A DNA stretch of 64,000 bases from Chrysomallon squamiferum. Its lineage: Eukaryota; Mollusca; Gastropoda; Neomphalida; Peltospiridae. Below the pieces are notes generated by a model, which was not told the DNA's origin, did not search any database, and worked only from the letters and a program-made list of their open reading frames with translations. The position numbers were made by a program, and so were the translations under genes. How positions within the stretch are numbered: position 1 is the stretch's first letter; the number at the start of each line of letters is the position of its first letter. Positions 47,469 through 63,190 of the stretch are shown in pieces. The stretch is taken from NCBI GenBank assembly GCA_012295275.1, contig CM022672.1, forward strand, positions 8,583,034 to 8,647,033. The letters are read 5' to 3'.

Positions 47469-49254
47469 TGTCTGTCTGTCTGTTTTATATGAAAACATTT
47501 CTTATTGTCTGTCCTTTCTGGTAAAAACTGTTACCATGAAATGGTTTCTTGTTGTTTCTTTTTTTTCTTTTTCTTTTTTCTTTGCAGGGGTGATTATGTT
47601 TCTTTTAAATTTTACCCTCTTAAATTGACTTACTGGATGATAATTCTCTTATAGCAATTATCTGTATTTTAATATATTTCAGAAGGTTTAATTATTTATT
47701 AATACCCAGATTTCCCGTGGAAAGCATCCCACTGTAAAGGGTTGAATCCTTCCTGATTGGCGATGGTTAGATCGATGTCTGGGCACATGAGGAGAAATTG
47801 AGCACAGGAGATTTCATTTTCTCTTATAGCATCATGGAGTGGTGTGTCCCCGGATATATCCTATCATCAACACAAAAGTGAAAAATATGTACTACAAGAA
47901 TAGAGGATTTAAAAACATGTTATTAAACATTTGAAAAAATGATTTAAAAACCTGTTACTTTTGTCCGTTAAACCAAAATCAAACTTTGAGAAATATATGC
48001 TTGAATAAAATGTTATCCTTGTTCTCTCAATGAGAATTTATAGAATTACTTAATTGTGTAAATGAAATTTATTTTTATTTTTTTTTTTAGTAGTTTATAT
48101 AAAAAAAGAGTCAAATGTCAGTGTTAGATTACAAACCTGATACTCTTAAATAATAATAATAATAATACTGTGTATTAGAAAACACATACACATGATTTTA
48201 TAATATTTGTGTAATAGTAAATTGTGATTTTTTACAGGGTTTTTTAACAAACATTTTGCAAATTATGTGTCAGCCTACTGACTGACAGATAATTACAAGA
48301 AAGTGCAAACTGAAAATTGGAAGAAGTGTGATTCGTAAGAATTTTTTATTTTTGTTTTTAGTTAAGGCTAATAGAGAGATGTGAGTATCTTACAGCTGAG
48401 TTGACATCATTCCCTCTCCTTATCAGATCATATACTATTGATGGATCTCCAGTCTGTACAGCAAGATGAAGAGCTGTCTGTCCTATGTCATTGACAACCT
48501 CAGTGTCTGCATTCTTTTCCAGGAGGAATTTAACAACGTCAACATGTTTCCTGTTGTTTACAGTAATAATGTTTAAACATTTTCACAAAGTGGTAAAATG
48601 TCAGTTTAGTTTTCATTCGAAGTGTTGAAGATAAAAAAAAATGTCATTGCTGTTGCTGCTCCATATCATCCTTCACTCTTTTATTTATTTATTTAGTTAT
48701 TTAGTTATTTGACTGGTATAATAAAACATTAACAAAATAGCTATAATCTAAAATTATAAATCTTTTTATGCTATAAAATAATAATAATAATCGTGATAAA
48801 AATAATAAATATAAAAATAATAATAATAATAAATAACAGATGTTGTTGTCGTTGTATAAATGAATAAATAAATAAATAAATAAATAAATTAAATTAAAAT
48901 AAATTAAATTAATAGAAAAAATATAAAAATAAATCATAATTTATTCACTTACCTAATCATTGCAAGCATAAGTGCTGTGTTACCTCGAGAGTTTCTCACA
49001 TTTAACTGACTTCCTTTTTCCAGTAGATATTTGACAATTTCCAGTTTGCCTTCCCTTGCTGCTATATTTAAACATGTTAGACCGTTTCGTGGACTGAGTT
49101 TAATCTAAGAATACACAGCCAAAAATAAAACAAATTTCAACAAAACAACCATTACAAAATACAGCATTACCTTAGTCGATTCAAATTTATATTTAACAAA
49201 CAACACCTTTGACGTGTGTCTTTAACTGTTACACTCTCAATAATTAACTAAGTG

Positions 49255-50110
49255 ATTGTGTTCAGTATAACATGGAAGTTATAGATTATATTCAGTTAAC
49301 ATATAGACTGTAGGCCGTGTTCAGTTTAATATATAAATTATAGATTGTGTTCAGTTAACATGTAAACTGTAGATTGTGTTCAGTTTAATATGTAAATTGT
49401 AGATTGAGTTCAGTTTAAGATGTAAATTATAGACTGTGTTCAGTTTAATATGTAAATTGTAGATTGAGTTCAGTTTAATATGTAAATTGTAGATTGAGTT
49501 CAGTTTAAGATGTAAATTGTAGATTGAGTTCAGTTTAATATGTAAATTATAGATTGAGTTCAGTTTAAGATGTAAATTATAGACTGTGTTCAGTTTAATA
49601 TGTACATTTCAGATTTTATTTACTTTAAAATGTAACCTGCACGTTGTTTTTGGATTAACATGTAAGTTATAGATTGTGTTCACTTATAGAGTGTTTTTAG
49701 TTTAATGTTTAAATTATAGACTGTCTTCAGCTTAACATGAAAATTGAAGATTGTGTTCAGTTTAACATCTAAATTGTAGATATTTTTCAGGTTATTGTGT
49801 AAATTATAATAGTGTTCAGTTTAACATGTAAATTGTACATTGTGTTCTTTTTAACATGTAAATTGTAGATTGTTTTTAATTTAATTGTAAATTATAGATT
49901 GTGTTCAGATTAACATCTAAATTTCAGACTGTGTTCATTTTAACATGTAAAATAGAGATTGTGTTCAGTTTAACATATAAATAGACTGTGTTCAGTTTAA
50001 CATCTAAATAGTAGATTATGTTCAGTTTAACATGTAAATTATAGATTGTGTTCAATTTAGCATCTGGATTATAGATTGTGTTCAGTTTAACATGTTCATT
50101 TTATATATTT
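49255..50110. repeat. About 30-bp minisatellite (copy in gene 3)
   Basis: Same array and position as 30,745-31,660, with partly different unit order. The following 50,120-50,310 again holds donor-containing 45-50-bp units. Confidence 0.95.
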
Positions 50111-51829
50111 CACTTTAACAGAAAAACTGTACCTATGTCCAACTAGCTGTACTATTTATACTTACCAACTTTGGTCTTATGTCCAACTAGGTAAACTATT
50201 TATGTACTTACTCTTATCACCCTTGTTCTTATGTTAAACTAGCTGTATTACTTATATTTACTAACATTGTTCTTATGTCAAACTATTTCAACTACTTATA
50301 CTTACCAGTCTGGGATATTTCTCACAATTTTCTTAACTTCCTCAACATCTGATTTTTCAACAGCTTCTAAAAACTCCTTTGCACCCTCTTCCTCTTTAGT
50401 TTCTTTAGTCTTTTCTTCTTTCTGAATATCTTTCAGTTTCTTTTCTAATGCTGGAAGAATATAAAATACAACATACAGGTGTAAAAAACCGATACACAGA
50501 TGTAAAATACATTTACAATCTCTGGAAGTGATTTAAGCATGTTCTTAAAATTCGGTTGCTTCTTTCTGTTACATAATTATTTTTGTACACACAAAATAAA
50601 TCTACAAATACAAACACAATTTGTAAACAATTTGTAACAAATTGGTACAATTAAAACATTGAAAAGAACCACTGAGATAACTTGATTCTACCTAACTTGA
50701 AAGATAGCGTCAGCTAAACCTAAAGGATCCGATTGAAGTCCTGTCTTAGAGGCTGGCAGACAGCAGGCAGGGTTAAACACAAACACTTTCTTTCCAAACC
50801 TAACATTGACGTCTCCATGGGAATCTACATGTACAACTTCACCAACTTTTCCAAGGATCTGAAATAGACATTACACTAGTTTGTAAAATCTGAATATTAT
50901 TGAAATTCGGTTTACATATCTCACATTGTTTGTGACTTATATAAAGTATGTGACAGAAAAATACAGCAGTGTTCTGAATGATTTTTAGAAAGGTTTACAA
51001 AATGTCTGGTTCACTTATCTGTAACATATGCAACGCATACTCTAACTATAATTTATGACATATTAGACTAAATTATTACATTCTGTTATTCAAGATTACT
51101 TTACAAAGACTTAATTAACTTTGTATGGACACAGTATGATACAACACAGCACATTTAAACCTGTTTCATTTGATTTGTCCAACCTCCATGACCTTTCTGT
51201 AAGCGTTTGACCTTTTCCGGATCATCAATAATCCGCACTGCATTTCCTCTTACAATCTACAATTAAAACAACAACAAAAACAAGTACTAACAACAGTCAT
51301 CAGTAACAGATTCACTCTACAACAATGTGTGACACAAAAGTACTGTCCTTCCTTATCTAGAATGAAAATAATAATAAAAATTAACGAGGCCTTTAGGAAG
51401 TATTAATGTAGAAAATCGTTAAATGTACACAATGGATATTTCTTGTGAAGTCCAAAATGTTTTCCTCAAATCAGAAATAGTGGTATCTTAGTTTTCAGAT
51501 AGTTTTGCACCAAGAAAATATTAACCATACTATATATAAAAAAATAAAAAATAACGTAAAAATAAAAATAAATAATCCTGCAAACTATGTGTATAAACTC
51601 TATTACAAATATAAATGGAATGTGTATTTTGACATCCAAGACACTTCTGGTGACAAGCAATTTCAGATGAAGGATTCTCAGCTGTAATATTCAGTTCTGA
51701 TATTGTTTTGTAGTAACAACATGGCTTTAATCCTTTGATAAATTGATCGTTAAAGAAATGCTGCAATATTCAGTTCTGATGTTATTTTGTAGTAAAAAGA
51801 TGGTTTTAATCCATTGATACGTTTATCAT

Positions 51830-52065
51830 CTAAGATATGCTGGTCTCAGAATCATTCCGTCTTAGTGCTAACATTTCATTGCTGTACACTGTGATCAGTG
51901 CATGACAAACATGATATTTATGATATTCACGTTGAGGTCTGTGCAAGTTTCCAGATATTGCGCACGTTTTTCCTGTGCTGTATTGTAAACGTTTGAGAAG
52001 AAAATGGTCATTTAATACGAAAACGTTTGTCACTGATTAACATGTAGGATATTTCACTTTTGTGT
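51830..52065. other. Highly conserved intronic island (gene 3 copy)
   Basis: Partner of 33,415-33,650 with about two differences over some 225 bases, although this copy sits in a pseudogene. Confidence 0.5.
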
Positions 52066-52364
52066 GTGTTTTTTCTTTTTTTAGATTTCTACGTTGAGGG
52101 TTTGTTGTGAAGACAACTTGAAGAAAGCTGTTGTCGGAGATTTTAACAAAACTCATACTAACTTAATTCGGTTTTAACAATGGTCATACTAACTTGCTTC
52201 TATTTTAGCAAAACTCATTCTAACTTGGTTCTGATGCTTTAACTCACTTTACATTGTAAATATCCACATATAAAACAATCTCCACATTATTAACTACTTC
52301 ACTGAAAATATGTTACATACCAAATCATGACATACGAAAAATTCATCTTATTCTCTTGTATGAG

Positions 52365-52632
52365 GATCGCTTATCCGTTATTCAAAAATTTGAAAACACT
52401 GAAATCTGAAACTTTTTTTTTTTTTTTACCATCCGAAATATGATATCATATCTTTCAATTGGTTAGAGAATTTTTTTTTTTTTTTCAAAACATTATATAA
52501 AAATATTATGTAAAAATATTTATGAAATAGAAATTGATTTTGTGTTCAGATATCCTTGAGTTCCAAAATCTAAATTCTGAAATCCGAAACGCTTCCAGTC
52601 CCAAGCATTTCAGATGAGAGATTCTCAAATTA
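52365..52632. mobile_element. MER2/Tigger-like MITE (gene 3 copy)
   Basis: Orthologous insertion to 33,950-34,222, with the same inverted ends and a shorter poly-T interior. Confidence 0.6.
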
Positions 52633-54047
52633 CAACAAGAATTAGACCAGCCTTAAAAAATGATTGAAAATAAATATTTAGAATTAAACTAATTAAATTA
52701 ATTATTTATTTAGTTAATACATAAAACGAAATTTACTGAAAAACTTTGTCAAACCTTCGCTGAATGTTCTTCTGCAGCTTCTGCTGATGATATCTCCTCT
52801 TGTGAAAGTTCAGCGTAAGTTGAATCTATAAGTATTACAAAAAATTCATTATAAAAACATTTTCATCTCAGAATAACATTTCAATAACGCTATATTTTTT
52901 AAAATATAAAGAATTTTACATATAAGTAAATTATGTAAAATTTGGAGCAGTTAATGTTACCTAGAACGGGCAAATGTTGAGGGTAACACTGAGGTCCTGG
53001 TGCAGGCTGTAAACACTGGACATCGACTTGACCTTTATGACCAACACGACACGTAGTTATCTCCCCTGTCTGCCAAGCGACAGTCACTGCAGATCTGTAC
53101 GATTTAGAATCGTGACTGATGATCCTTGTCACTGTCCCTCTTTTACCTGATCCACCTGTAAAGTGTTTCTTTCTTTATTCATTTATTTATTTACTTATTT
53201 GTAGTAGAACGGTGGACAATTAAAATTGTTAATTCAGATATCATCATTACCACTAATGGAATTATAGGTGATACAAAAAATATTAAGACTTTCTAATTAA
53301 CAAAATCAATGGTAATAAAATGATTTTTATATTTTTATATATATATATAGATAGAGATATACACATATATATATATTTTTTGAATGTATGATATGAAATG
53401 AAGATAGAAATGTAATTTTAACCGTCTTTGTCATTCTGGTCCCAGTTAATTCCATTAATAACGACCGCACCAGGGAACAGTCCGTGGGTTTTAATCAGTG
53501 TTGAACCGTTTCGTTCTGGCACCACCCTCCTGCATAGAAACATGTAAAATTATAATATATAACTTTCAAGTTCGACATTAATATTAGGAATATCACTGTG
53601 AAAGCAGTTATAATGATCTAGGCTGTTATTGTATACCAGCAGATATAAATTTACTTTTCCTAGTTTCACTCCTATTGGCACCGCCTGTTCAGTGACGTCA
53701 TGAAATTACTACATTTCAACTATTATATATGAAATATATACTAGAGGCCTAATACGTATTTTAATACGTAATGCTATAAGACTCATATACGACAGTCACA
53801 TTTATTTACCTTCCTGATGTCGCTGTGTCGTATCGAACAAAGCCGTGTGAATGATCATGCTTTCCCATGAAGTAACACAAAGAACACAAGTGTAAATCTT
53901 TACATGTCTTACACGACCATCTCATTCCTATTATATCTTTCTCTCCACATCCATTACAAACTTTATCTTTATGTCGAATTCCTGAAAAGAGGAAAAATAA
54001 ATAAATAAATAAATAAATAATCATATAAAACAAGAGTAACAAACAAA

Positions 54048-54069
54048 ATGCTACTACTACTACTACTAC

Positions 54070-54107
<38 letters not shown>

Positions 54108-54155
54108 GTAATAATAGTAATAATAAAAATTAAAATAGTGATGATGATGATGATG

Positions 54156-54200
<45 letters not shown>

Positions 54201-54202
54201 TA
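54048..54202. repeat. (ACT)n(AAT)n array in intron 1 of gene 3
   Basis: ACT then AAT repeats with ATG interruptions, equivalent to 35,903-36,010. Confidence 0.95.
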
Positions 54203-54677
54203 AACAATTGTCACCTATTGGGGCAGTGTCAACAATTCGTAAGTCAAACTTGTTTCCTTTTCCAGCAGAGGAAATTGTTACTTTTCCGTTGTCCCAAATC
54301 ACTGTGCATGTTTTATCTTCTGCATAAGACGTTATTGTTCCCAGATGACCTTCACCTCCATCTATGTCTCCTCTTGGCCAATCTGGACCTCGCATAACTC
54401 GAATCCCAACAGACACCATGTTATCTGATTAAGACTTAAGACTCAAAAATAGAAAAATAAAAAGAGTGTGTATATATATCCCAAAAATTTAGAAATACCC
54501 ACAACTAAATTTGTAACTTTTATTAAGACATTTAGATATAGTATATAGACTTTAAATTTTTTATGAAAATGAAATCAAATTTTATATGAGACATAAGGAA
54601 ATTGAAACCTTGAAACCTATCTACATGTAACTGGAAATGTTTGGTAACATTGGTAAAACAATAATATTATTACTTTA

Positions 54678-54805
54678 GTACTACTACTAATATTACTACT
54701 ACTACTACTACTACTATTACTACTTCTACTACTACTACTATTATTACAACTATTATTACTACTACTACTACTACTACCACCACTATTACCATTACAACTA
54801 CTATT
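54678..54805. repeat. (TAC)n array upstream of gene 3
   Basis: Equivalent to 36,610-36,748, but without the lectin exon fragment. Confidence 0.9.
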
Positions 54806-54849
54806 ACTAAAAAAAAAAAAAAATCAAATATACTACTAAAAAAAAATAA

Positions 54850-56880
54850 AAAAATAAATAAATAAAAAGACATTAAAACTTTTGTAATTAGATAAAATAA
54901 CGTGATTTCTTAATTTTTACTTTTATTTGTCATAACTTATTATTTTGATTCACACATTTAGAGAGATTTAAAAATAATTAAAGTTGAGATATTTTAGCTA
55001 ACATGAAAGAAATAAAATTTAGTTCGGAAACGTTTTATCTGAAAAGTCCTGATAACAAACAGTTATTATGTCTTAGGACACTAGGAGAGAAATTAAACAC
55101 TTCTACACAAAACACGTTTGTAAATAAAGTTTTAAATATAATATTCATCTGTACTTACCTGTATAAAATTAACAGATTTTCTTAACAAAATGTATTTCCA
55201 AATCTTTTGAGGAAATTGAAACTGAATCTGTAATCTATATATAACTTGGAAAAACCCGTCCATATGTTCTAAATTTAGTTAGCCACCATGGCCGGAAGCA
55301 AGTTAACAGTTGTTTATTTTTATGATTATCTTACCAGATTCAAGTTAATAAATGTTTAGTTGCTGCTCTGAAGAAATATCACTGTTATTCAATTACAGCG
55401 ATACAATTAGAACCATGCAAGAGAAATAAATAAACATAAATAAGTAAATAAATAATAAAGATCAGTAAATAAATCAATAAATATTGACGCGAAATTTAAA
55501 CGAAAAGAAGGAAAAATTATTTGAAGAAATAATTTTCATCGAACGTTTTCATTTAAAACTTGAATCAAAGATTTCACCAGATGAGTGGAAGCGGATAAAC
55601 GCGGACAGCTACTTACCAGTGAGAAACAATTGTTTGATTCGTCGTGTTCTATACACACCAACCCGCGCGTACCCACGCACACGTAGATACACACAATACA
55701 CACACTCCCGCACACACACACACACACATAGACAAAATATTTTTTTTTCCTTATACATTTAAAATACTATTAAGTATTTCGTGATTTTATTCATCAAAGG
55801 AAGGAGTAATTTTAGTGTTGTGCGTTTTATTCGGCGAGTTAAAGTTAATGTATTTTATAATTTCTGTACCTATGGTGAACAGTCCCCCAGGGACACATTT
55901 TTCAAGTATGAGTTCCCGTATTAGCCACACGGAGGTGGGGGTATCATCACTCACCAGGTGATTCCTTGTCGCTGCGTTTAAGGTACATTGTTTATTTATT
56001 TTCTGTCCTTGTTTATTTACTGTTTGTTTTTTTTTTTTCTTTCCTTGCATTAATTTTATTTTATTTTATTTATTTTATTTTATTTTATTAGTTAATTTTT
56101 TTTTTTTTTTTTTTTTACTTTATTTTACTTTATTATTATTTTTTATTATCTATTTTATTATCACTTTATTTTGTTTTCTCTTAATGCACTTTATTTTATT
56201 TATTTATTTTTATTTTTTTTTTTTATTCATTTAATGTTCTATTCCACATTCTGTTTATTATTAGTGGTGAGGAATAATTGTTGGGTAGACATTCCAATAT
56301 AAAATAATTGTATAAATTTATTAAACAATAAATTCATAATTAAGAAAAAATTTAAATTTGTAAAATTAAAAATAGAGAAAAATATTCAAGAAAAAGATGT
56401 AAAGAACAGTATTTCCCGCTGACAGTTTAAAATGTGACTGTTTTATTACTGTACATATTAAATATACTACGTACGAACGAAATGATGCTTATTTTGAAGA
56501 TTATTACGATGGGATATAATGCGGCGCGAAATACAAATATTAATATTTATGTGTCTGTTTCGTATATGCAAATAAACTGTATCTTATTGCTAGAGATGTG
56601 ACAGGATAAAACAAGATGCTGAATTCAAATAGCAATGTGTGTGAGTCCGCTATAAACTTTTTTAATAAACTGTTTTGTGTTATTGTTATCGAGATTAGAT
56701 TTACTATATATCAGCGAAATGATATTTATTTTGAAACCAGAGAACGTAACTGTGTACTTAGCGTCTGGGGAAAGGGAAGGAAAAAAAGAGAAAAGAAATG
56801 AGATTAGAGACTCTGACCTAAATACCTAAATCAAGCCTCCTCCTCCACTCCACCTCGATGTTATTTCTACAAGTAACACG
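54850..56880. repeat. Intergenic unit, copy C
   Basis: Full copy of the A/B unit with the same minus-strand splice-like sites near 55,160, 55,620 and 55,870. All three exon-like segments stay open. Repeats of GATGTGAAATAACAAGTAATAC begin at its right edge (56,878-56,940). Confidence 0.5.
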
Positions 56881-58495
56881 ATGTGAAATAACAAGTAATA
56901 CGATGTGAAATAACAAGTAATACGATGTGAAATAACAAGGGCGGAGAAATACAAATATTAATATTTACGTGTTTTTTTTAACGTACACGCAAATGCATTG
57001 TCTTATTGCTAATGTAGAAATAATATATGTAATCCATTAAATATATTGTATATCTTATTTGTCTTCTATTAAGGAAATGATACATTAAATAAATAAACCG
57101 TATGACATTACTATTGCAGATATGTATCATGTAATCGAATCAGTAGAAATTAAACCTAACTGCCATCATGGAACCATATTAAACTATTGTTACCGAAATG
57201 ATGTTTTAGTTACTGTAGAGATAAATAATGCAACAATTATAATCTAAACTTTACTCTTAGCAAGGTTTTGTTATGGAAGTGTTATACATGTACTAAATAA
57301 ATAGACCGTATTGTAGAAATATTAGTATTATGTGTCTATATATAAATTTTGTCATATTATGCTAATCTAGAAGTAGTGTGTGCAATCCATTCAATGTAGA
57401 GTGACCCTTGTTTTACTGCTATTAAGGAAATGATGTAGTATTTAATGAAATAAGTAGAAAATAAACATTAGTCTTATATCGGAACCATACTGAAATGTTA
57501 TCGATGTTTCGTTTTAAATAAAGAGATGAAATATAATCGTATAATTAAAACATGAATAAAACCTATTCTTTTCCTGTTGCGAAAATAACATAATGCTTGT
57601 GTTGAAGAAACTGAATAATAAATAATAAATAATCAGTGCTTTATATGCTAACTTTTAGAACTGACGTACTGGAAATATGAATGAAATGGTTATTACTTCA
57701 AAACAGAATTAAGTGGAAATTCGAAAATGAAAGAGAAAGAGAAAAAAGAAATCCTATAATAATTGTATTGATATACCTAAATCGAGCCTCCCATTCAGTC
57801 CCAGCTTGCTGTAATTTTCTATGAATGACGTAATGGTGTAAAACGAACCGTGATATAAATCTAAAATTTGTGTATTTCTATAATATATTTATATCAATAC
57901 AAATCTAATGTATTTATATCAATACAAATCTAATATTTGCGGTTATCTAGAATATATTTATGTCAATACAAATCTAATATTTTTGTAGATTGTTGAAATA
58001 ATAAGGATTGCAAAAGAAGAAGAAAAAAAATGGTGACATCTTTTTTGTGTGTGAACAGTGTTTGATAAATGATACATGTTGTAATGCGATGCTAAATACA
58101 AAAAACACGAGTAAATTTGTTTTTATCTACTAGGCATTTATATAAATAAACACTGTGTCAATAATAAAAGAAATGGATCGCACTACTGTGGAAATAGTAT
58201 TTCATTACCAGAAATGTTAACTGGTTAGTCGGGATCTCGCTAAATTACAAAACGTGAGATTGTATTCAAATATGTATATGTATGTAACTATTATATATGA
58301 ATAAAGATTTAAAAACTAAAACTAGATAGAACTAAATGAACTGTACAATTTCGATACAACTGGGTTAGCTGGAGAAATATCTAAATGCTGGAAAATTTAA
58401 AGTAATATTTTGTTATTTTTATAATTTATTTATTTATTTATTTATTTTTGTTCTTATTTTCTTTTCTTTATTTATTTATTTCTTATTATTTCTTC

Positions 58496-58537
<42 letters not shown>

Positions 58538-58650
58538 TTATTATTTATTGTTTTCTTAATGATATATAACTATTATTAACTTTGTATTTATTGTGTCGTA
58601 TACTGATAAATTTAAAAGAAATTTTTTACGCAAATTTAGATGGTTCACCA
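56881..58650. other. Insert between unit C and R1 copy 3
   Basis: About 1.8 kb missing between unit B and R1 copy 2. It has a diverged tandem repeat of about 350 bases (57,005-57,110 versus 57,355-57,455, sharing CTATTAAGGAAATGAT), a CAATACAAATCTAATAT repeat (57,895-57,985) and ATT repeats (58,425-58,545). No gene is seen. Confidence 0.6.
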
Positions 58651-58657
58651 AAATCTA

Positions 58658-59060
58658 TGTTTTATAAAATTTATATACCAAGTTTGATAAAACATCCTGA
58701 ATGCCAAGTTTGAAAAATTATTTCCGATCAAGAACCTTAAGTGCTGTAATATCTCTAAAACTTCTTTGAATATCGACCAAAAACCTGAAAACAAGAAAAA
58801 AAAAAATAATTAGTTATTCTGTACTCACTGGATTTCCAAGAATTAATGAAGTAAATCCACAAAATCCGAGATTAACCAAAATTCAAAATAATCCAAATGC
58901 TGTCACCTATCAAGTTAATTATCGGAGTCACGTCATTCCATTGTTGACGTTGTTTTTATACCAAGAGAGCGGACGTCACTGAAATCAGTAACGACGGCGC
59001 TAATATAAAAGTAACATCAATGCTGTGTTTCTTATTCCCAGTAATTAGTTAATTTCGCTC
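58658..59060. repeat. R1 repeat, copy 3
   Basis: Same order as copies 1 and 2, with TATAAAAG at 59,004-59,011 and a donor-like GTGAGTACAG on the minus strand near 58,820-58,829. The minus-strand exon-like frame is shifted here. Confidence 0.55.
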
Positions 59061-60412
59061 TTATTTTGTACAATTCACTTCCGATTTTAATGAAAATCTA
59101 TTGAAAACGTGATGTTACTTGAATATATTGGTATCATTTTATTTTAAACTATTAAATTATGAGCAAATATTATAAGAATTCGAAGATAGAGATGTTTTCA
59201 GTGTTGGCAAGATACTAAATTGTCTGTTTAGCATTTAGACTATACCATATTCTCTGCTATTTTTTAAAATTCCAAGTAATTTTAACAGTCTTATGACATT
59301 CTCGTCACACATTTTTTTCTGTTTTCCAATGTAATAAATGGTCGTTAAGTGATCTCTTTTTGTCATATTATGATATTTATCACAAAGAGATGAACAAAGT
59401 ACCCGACTGCTAATATCTCTGTCTGTCTGTTTGTCTGTGTCTTTAATTTATTCCACCTTTTCGGTTTTGAGTCAAACAAAAAACCCCAAAGGACTGTGTC
59501 GTCATGTACCAGCATATTTGTAGTACTAATAGTAGTAGTAGCAGTAGTAGTAAGAAAAGTAGTAGTATTGTTTGCAGCAACTGAATACTAGACGAAGAAA
59601 AAGCAATAATAACAGTAGTACCAGTGGTGGGGGCTGCAGTAATTATAACAGAAGTAGTAATCATGGTGGTGTTTGAAAGAGATCTAGTAATCGTTGTTGT
59701 GATAGTAACAGTAGAATCTAACAGAATCTGACAAAATATGTATTCATTACTACAGGGTGCTTGCAATGTAATTTTGGAAACCAGAATGATTTTTCTGAGT
59801 GAATTATTTATCCTCAATCTTTTATTTTTTTCTGATAAAAACAAAAGGAACTCGATTTTACATTAAATGTTTACAAATTTTCTCCTCTATTTGATTCACA
59901 TATTCTTTTTTATAAACAGCAGAAGTTTCACATATCAAAGTTTATAAATGATAATTAGGTGCTTGATATCCGTGACAATTTGTTTGAAATGGGATACTCA
60001 GTAATTTTGATCATTACTTTATTACAGTTTTGTCCCTGTTATGAAAATTACTTATTGATCATTCATTAACAAATACTAAATACAGTGAACCGTCGAAAAT
60101 TGGAAGAAGACTGAGGGTCCGTCGCTTGCAGAGGTAGTGAAATAAATAAATGAAAGAAATAAAATGTGCTATAAGTATCTTATTTTATTCTAAAAACAAA
60201 TAACAAAAATAAAAATAAAATAAAATAAAATAAGAAATTGCCCTTTTCAGACTCAACCGTTTGTTACTGAAGGGTGTAAAATTGACGTTGGTTATATCTG
60301 GTTTCACTGTGTTAAATACGACACTTAGTCTTTAAAAGACAACTAATATGTGACGAAATTCACAAAACACGAAATATTTGTTCCGAGCAGACTGATTTTA
60401 ACATTATATTTC
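59061..60412. other. 5' flank of the lectin gene
   Basis: AT-rich with AGT-type repeats at 59,520-59,570. No clear TATA box. The minus-strand Thr/Ile/Leu frame at 59,443-59,844 is repeat-driven and is not called as a gene. Confidence 0.5.
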
Positions 60413-61867
<1,455 letters not shown>

Positions 61868-62039
61868 GAAAAATGAAAAAAATACAAAATACAAAATATA
61901 AAATACAAAATTGAAAAGAAAAGAAATGAAAAAGAAAAAAAGAAAAAAAAAGAAAAGCCGGTGAATTTAAATGATCTGCCCTTTCAAGAGTCTTGCAACA
62001 TGAAATACCTGCGACTTAAAACTTTGTCTTGAATTCTTT

Positions 62040-62046
62040 AAATAAA
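62040..62046 (+). terminator. AATAAA polyadenylation signal, lectin gene
   Basis: AATAAA about 174 bases after the stop codon; a second occurs near 62,096. Confidence 0.55.
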
Positions 62047-62189
62047 TTTATTAAAATTCACGTAGCTTCTTTAATTACCTTTGTCAAGCACTACCAATAA
62101 ATACTGAAAGGTTTACTGTTATTGATAATTGCTTTTATTTTTATTTATCTTTTTATTAACACTATTAAACAAAACATTAATTAATTTAA

Positions 62190-62400
62190 TTATTTACTAC
62201 TACTACTACTACTACTACTGCTACTGCTACTACTACTACTACTACTACTTCTACTTCTACCTAGTACTACCACGGCTTTTGCTACAACAACTACTACTAC
62301 TACTACTACACAACTATTACTACTAGTACGATTATTACATCTATAACTACTAGTACTGCTGTTAGTGTTGTTGTTGCTGTTATTGTTATTATTATTAATT
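62190..62400. repeat. (TAC)n and (GTT)n arrays
   Basis: Trinucleotide arrays downstream of the lectin gene. Confidence 0.9.
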
Positions 62401-62619
62401 TCGTTAAGTTATTCTATCAAGTTAAGTTATTTCGATAAATACATCTATTAAGACAAAAACAAATTAGGCGACATATACACAATAAATTTAATATATATTC
62501 TTGTCATGACTGTAGAACAAAACCTGGTTCCAGGATCTATTCTCCACACAGTATACCGCATTTAATACCATTAAAATCTATACTGCTGGATTAAATTAGA
62601 ACAATGTCTAAAATTCGTT

Positions 62620-63190
62620 GTAGCTATATTTAATACTCAACAGTAAGAACAGTGGTAGATATATATTTTTTTTATTTGACGAATTTAGAACAATGATTGT
62701 GGACAAAATATAAATAAGCAAGATTTAAGGAAATAAATTCAGTTGTCAGACAATCCTGCAATTCAGTCCGAGATGTCTTTCTAAATTTCCCTTCAGTTGT
62801 TTTACTGTTTTACTTTCTGTTAACTTGCTAAATAGTACTGCACTGTTTATAAATCAGACCCTGAATATAGTTTGCGATTTATATATTTAAAAAGTTCATA
62901 TTTGTCTTGTCAGATAAATACAAATATCATCTCTTTTTTGAAAATGTGTAATGGAAATGAAAAACTATCTTGTGACCTTGAAGTTAATAAATGAATAATA
63001 GAAACAAAAAAAATTATGATGGCAATAAAACAAGCTTTATTTTATACATACGAATATGAGAATGCTTCGACCTGAACAAGCATATCAATTACTGATTATC
63101 AATAATAAATATGATTTGAATGAAGTGTTTTCCATACGTTGATAAACAAAAGTGGCTTTGAAATAAATCTAGCGAAACAACATTACCAGC
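62620..63190. repeat. Duplicated block, partner of 42,195-42,800
   Basis: Diverged copy of the block that follows R1 copy 2. No coding signal. Confidence 0.7.

Larger units (their letters stand above)
44788..54419 (-). pseudogene. MIB-like gene 3: recent duplicate of gene 2, degraded
   Basis: Exon remains: 54215-54419, 53810-53981, 53423-53529, 52961-53155, 52755-52825, 51161-51256, about 50693-50858, 50306-50450, 48953-49104, 48394-48550, 47706-47860, 47137-47269, 46491-46593, 45426-45496, about 45095-45286, 44788-44855. The first six exons are open and keep MIB/HERC2, ZZ, MIB/HERC2 and the first MIB repeat. Exon 7 has a one-base insertion near its end and exon 8 a one-base deletion, and the shifts do not compensate: a stop follows early in exon 8. 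Exon 15 has lost its donor and runs to a stop. The last exon lacks the first half of the RING and has a TAG in the rest (MMCA, stop, CAAN). A truncated product of about 340 residues with both MIB/HERC2 domains and ZZ could still be made. Confidence 0.85.
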
